A stretch of DNA of 13,272 nucleotides from Erythrobacter sp. CCH5-A1 (GTDB lineage Bacteria > Pseudomonadota > Alphaproteobacteria > Sphingomonadales > Sphingomonadaceae), in assembly GCF_001557115.1 (NCBI RefSeq), contig NZ_LSKQ01000034.1, positions 1-13,272 on the forward strand, written 5' to 3'. The position numbers and the translations under genes were made by a program. The notes under the pieces were generated by a model, which was not told the DNA's origin, did no database searches, and saw only the letters and a list, made by a program, of their open reading frames with translations. Positions 12,539-13,272 of this stretch are shown in pieces; the stretch's first letter is position 1; each line of letters begins with the position of its first letter.

Positions 12539-12598
12539 TGCGGGGCCCGTTGGCAGGATGGGGGCGGTAAGTCCAGTGTTGCGGTCAGCGCCCGCAGG

Positions 12599-12674
12599 CC
12601 CACCCCCGGCCCCTCCCGCAAGCGGTAGGGGTGAAGACGTTCCCCTCCCGCTTGCGGGAGGGGTTAGGGGTGGG
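12599..12674. repeat. Paired palindromic (REP/BIME-like) element
   Basis: Two 33-nt units, 12599-12631 and 12642-12674, are inverted copies with 4 differences around a 10-nt centre. Each unit holds its own hairpin: CCCCTCCCG, 4-nt loop, then CGGTAGGGG in the left copy (one mismatch) and CGGGAGGGG in the right (perfect 9 bp). The right unit ends 4 nt from the stop of the methyltransferase gene. Such GC-rich palindromes with a GGTTAGGGGTGGG-type flank are common as dispersed repeats in alphaproteobacterial genomes. Copy number cannot be seen here; only this one is in the window. Confidence 0.75.
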
Positions 12675-12678
12675 AAAG

Positions 12679-13272
12679 TCAGAGGTTGCTCCACCGCGCG
12701 AAAATCGCCGTCGGCAGCAGCCGACCGCCTTCTTCCTGAACCGCAAGCTCGCCGTGTTCGATCACCCCCGGCAGGTGGCCGAGCGCCTCGTCCAGCAGCC
12801 CCGCAATCGCAAGGCTGCTCATGCGCACGGCGTAGACGGTGAGGAACAGGAACCGGCTCTGGCTGTCGAGCAGCCGCGCGCAGTTGGCGACGAGGCCGGG
12901 CAAATGCTCCTCCAGCCGCCACACCTCGCCATCGGGCCCGCGGCCGAACTTGGGGGGATCGAGGATGATCCCGTCATAGCGCCGCCCGCGGCGCACCTCG
13001 CGCGCGGTGAATTTGGCCGCGTCGTCGGTCAGCCAGCGGATGGGACGGGCCTCCATGCCGGACAGGGCGGCGTTCTCGCGCGCCTGGGCGACCGACTTCT
13101 TCGAGGCATCGACATGGGTGACCTTGCCATGCCGCGACAGCGCCAGCGTGCCGAGGCCGGTGTAGCCGAACAGGTTCATGGTCTCGGCGGCGTCCATCCC
13201 TTCGAGCTGGAGGCGCATCCAGTCCCACACCGGGGCCATGTCGGGGAAGAATTGCAGGTGGCGGAAGGGGGT
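12679..13272 (-). CDS. Class I SAM-dependent methyltransferase (RlmI-like), 5' end missing
   Basis: The last 197 residues of a SAM-dependent methyltransferase are visible; the frame is open to the window edge, so the N-terminus lies to the right. The visible part starts TPFRHLQFFPDMAPVWDW, the family's usual entry to the catalytic domain. Then motif I MNLFGYTGLGTLALSRHG binds SAM, VTHVDASKKSVAQARENAALSG is the acidic motif II region, and ILDPPKFGRGPDGEVWRLEEHL holds the D-P-P-K catalytic motif IV. This pattern is shared with the RlmI/RlmK group of 23S rRNA methyltransferases, but the substrate cannot be assigned. The gene is followed after 4 nt by the REP-like pair and, 140 nt downstream, by folB. 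Confidence 0.88.
   Translation of the reverse strand, partial: TPFRHLQFFPDMAPVWDWMRLQLEGMDAAETMNLFGYTGLGTLALSRHGKVTHVDASKKSVAQARENAALSGMEARPIRWLTDDAAKFTAREVRRGRRYDGIILDPPKFGRGPDGEVWRLEEHLPGLVANCARLLDSQSRFLFLTVYAVRMSSLAIAGLLDEALGHLPGVIEHGELAVQEEGGRLLPTAIFARWSNL

Noticed and set aside
1..13272. CRISPR arrays, tRNA or rRNA genes, prophage or insertion sequences
   Set aside because: No regularly spaced direct repeats, no cloverleaf-like segments, no transposase or integrase motifs and no target-site duplications were found on reading.

Overview
The window is about 13.3 kb of GC-rich chromosomal DNA, densely packed with short intergenic gaps. Protein flavour (RarD, SelO, a single AstD-like dehydrogenase, a 125-aa ribosomal protein L21 with an Ala/Lys-rich tail, Ala-rich lipoproteins, an FNR with alphaproteobacterial cysteine spacing) points to an alphaproteobacterium, most likely Sphingomonadales and probably Erythrobacteraceae. 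That placement is inference; no rRNA or marker alignment was available. Nearly everything is housekeeping-type core genome. I see no phage, IS element, CRISPR array, tRNA or rRNA.

Layout. Left edge, plus strand: the 3' part of selO, then an astD-like aldehyde dehydrogenase. Convergent to it lies an unknown lipoprotein gene (minus). A 266-bp gap before rarD (plus) holds what looks like a minus-strand small RNA of about 105 nt: two hairpins with UCCC-containing loops followed by an intrinsic terminator. rarD converges on pyrC (minus), which is divergent from ygfZ (plus), which converges on a TetR-family regulator (minus). Upstream of tetR on the minus strand come a GNAT acetyltransferase and the rplU-rpmA ribosomal operon, whose terminator can fold in competing ways.

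Centre. A plus-strand pair, an unknown lipoprotein and an FNR-type [4Fe-4S] regulator, overlap as ATGA. Downstream, a hairpin-rich spacer separates them from a minus-strand three-helix membrane protein of unknown function. That gene has a near-consensus FNR box placed as expected for a class II FNR-activated promoter. The box suggests a local circuit: the FNR gene, 600 bp away, may activate this gene when oxygen falls.

Right part, minus strand, reading leftward: an RlmI-like SAM methyltransferase (cut by the window end), a paired palindromic REP-like element, folB, a small Rossmann/SDR-like remnant, moaA, moaD and moaE. folB through moaE are spaced by -8 to +4 nt, so they are very probably one operon joining folate/pterin and molybdopterin steps. 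moaC, moeA and mogA are not in the window.

Most worth checking: the candidate sRNA, the FNR box upstream of the unknown membrane protein, the terminator/antiterminator-like arrangement after rpmA, and the SDR relic between folB and moaA.
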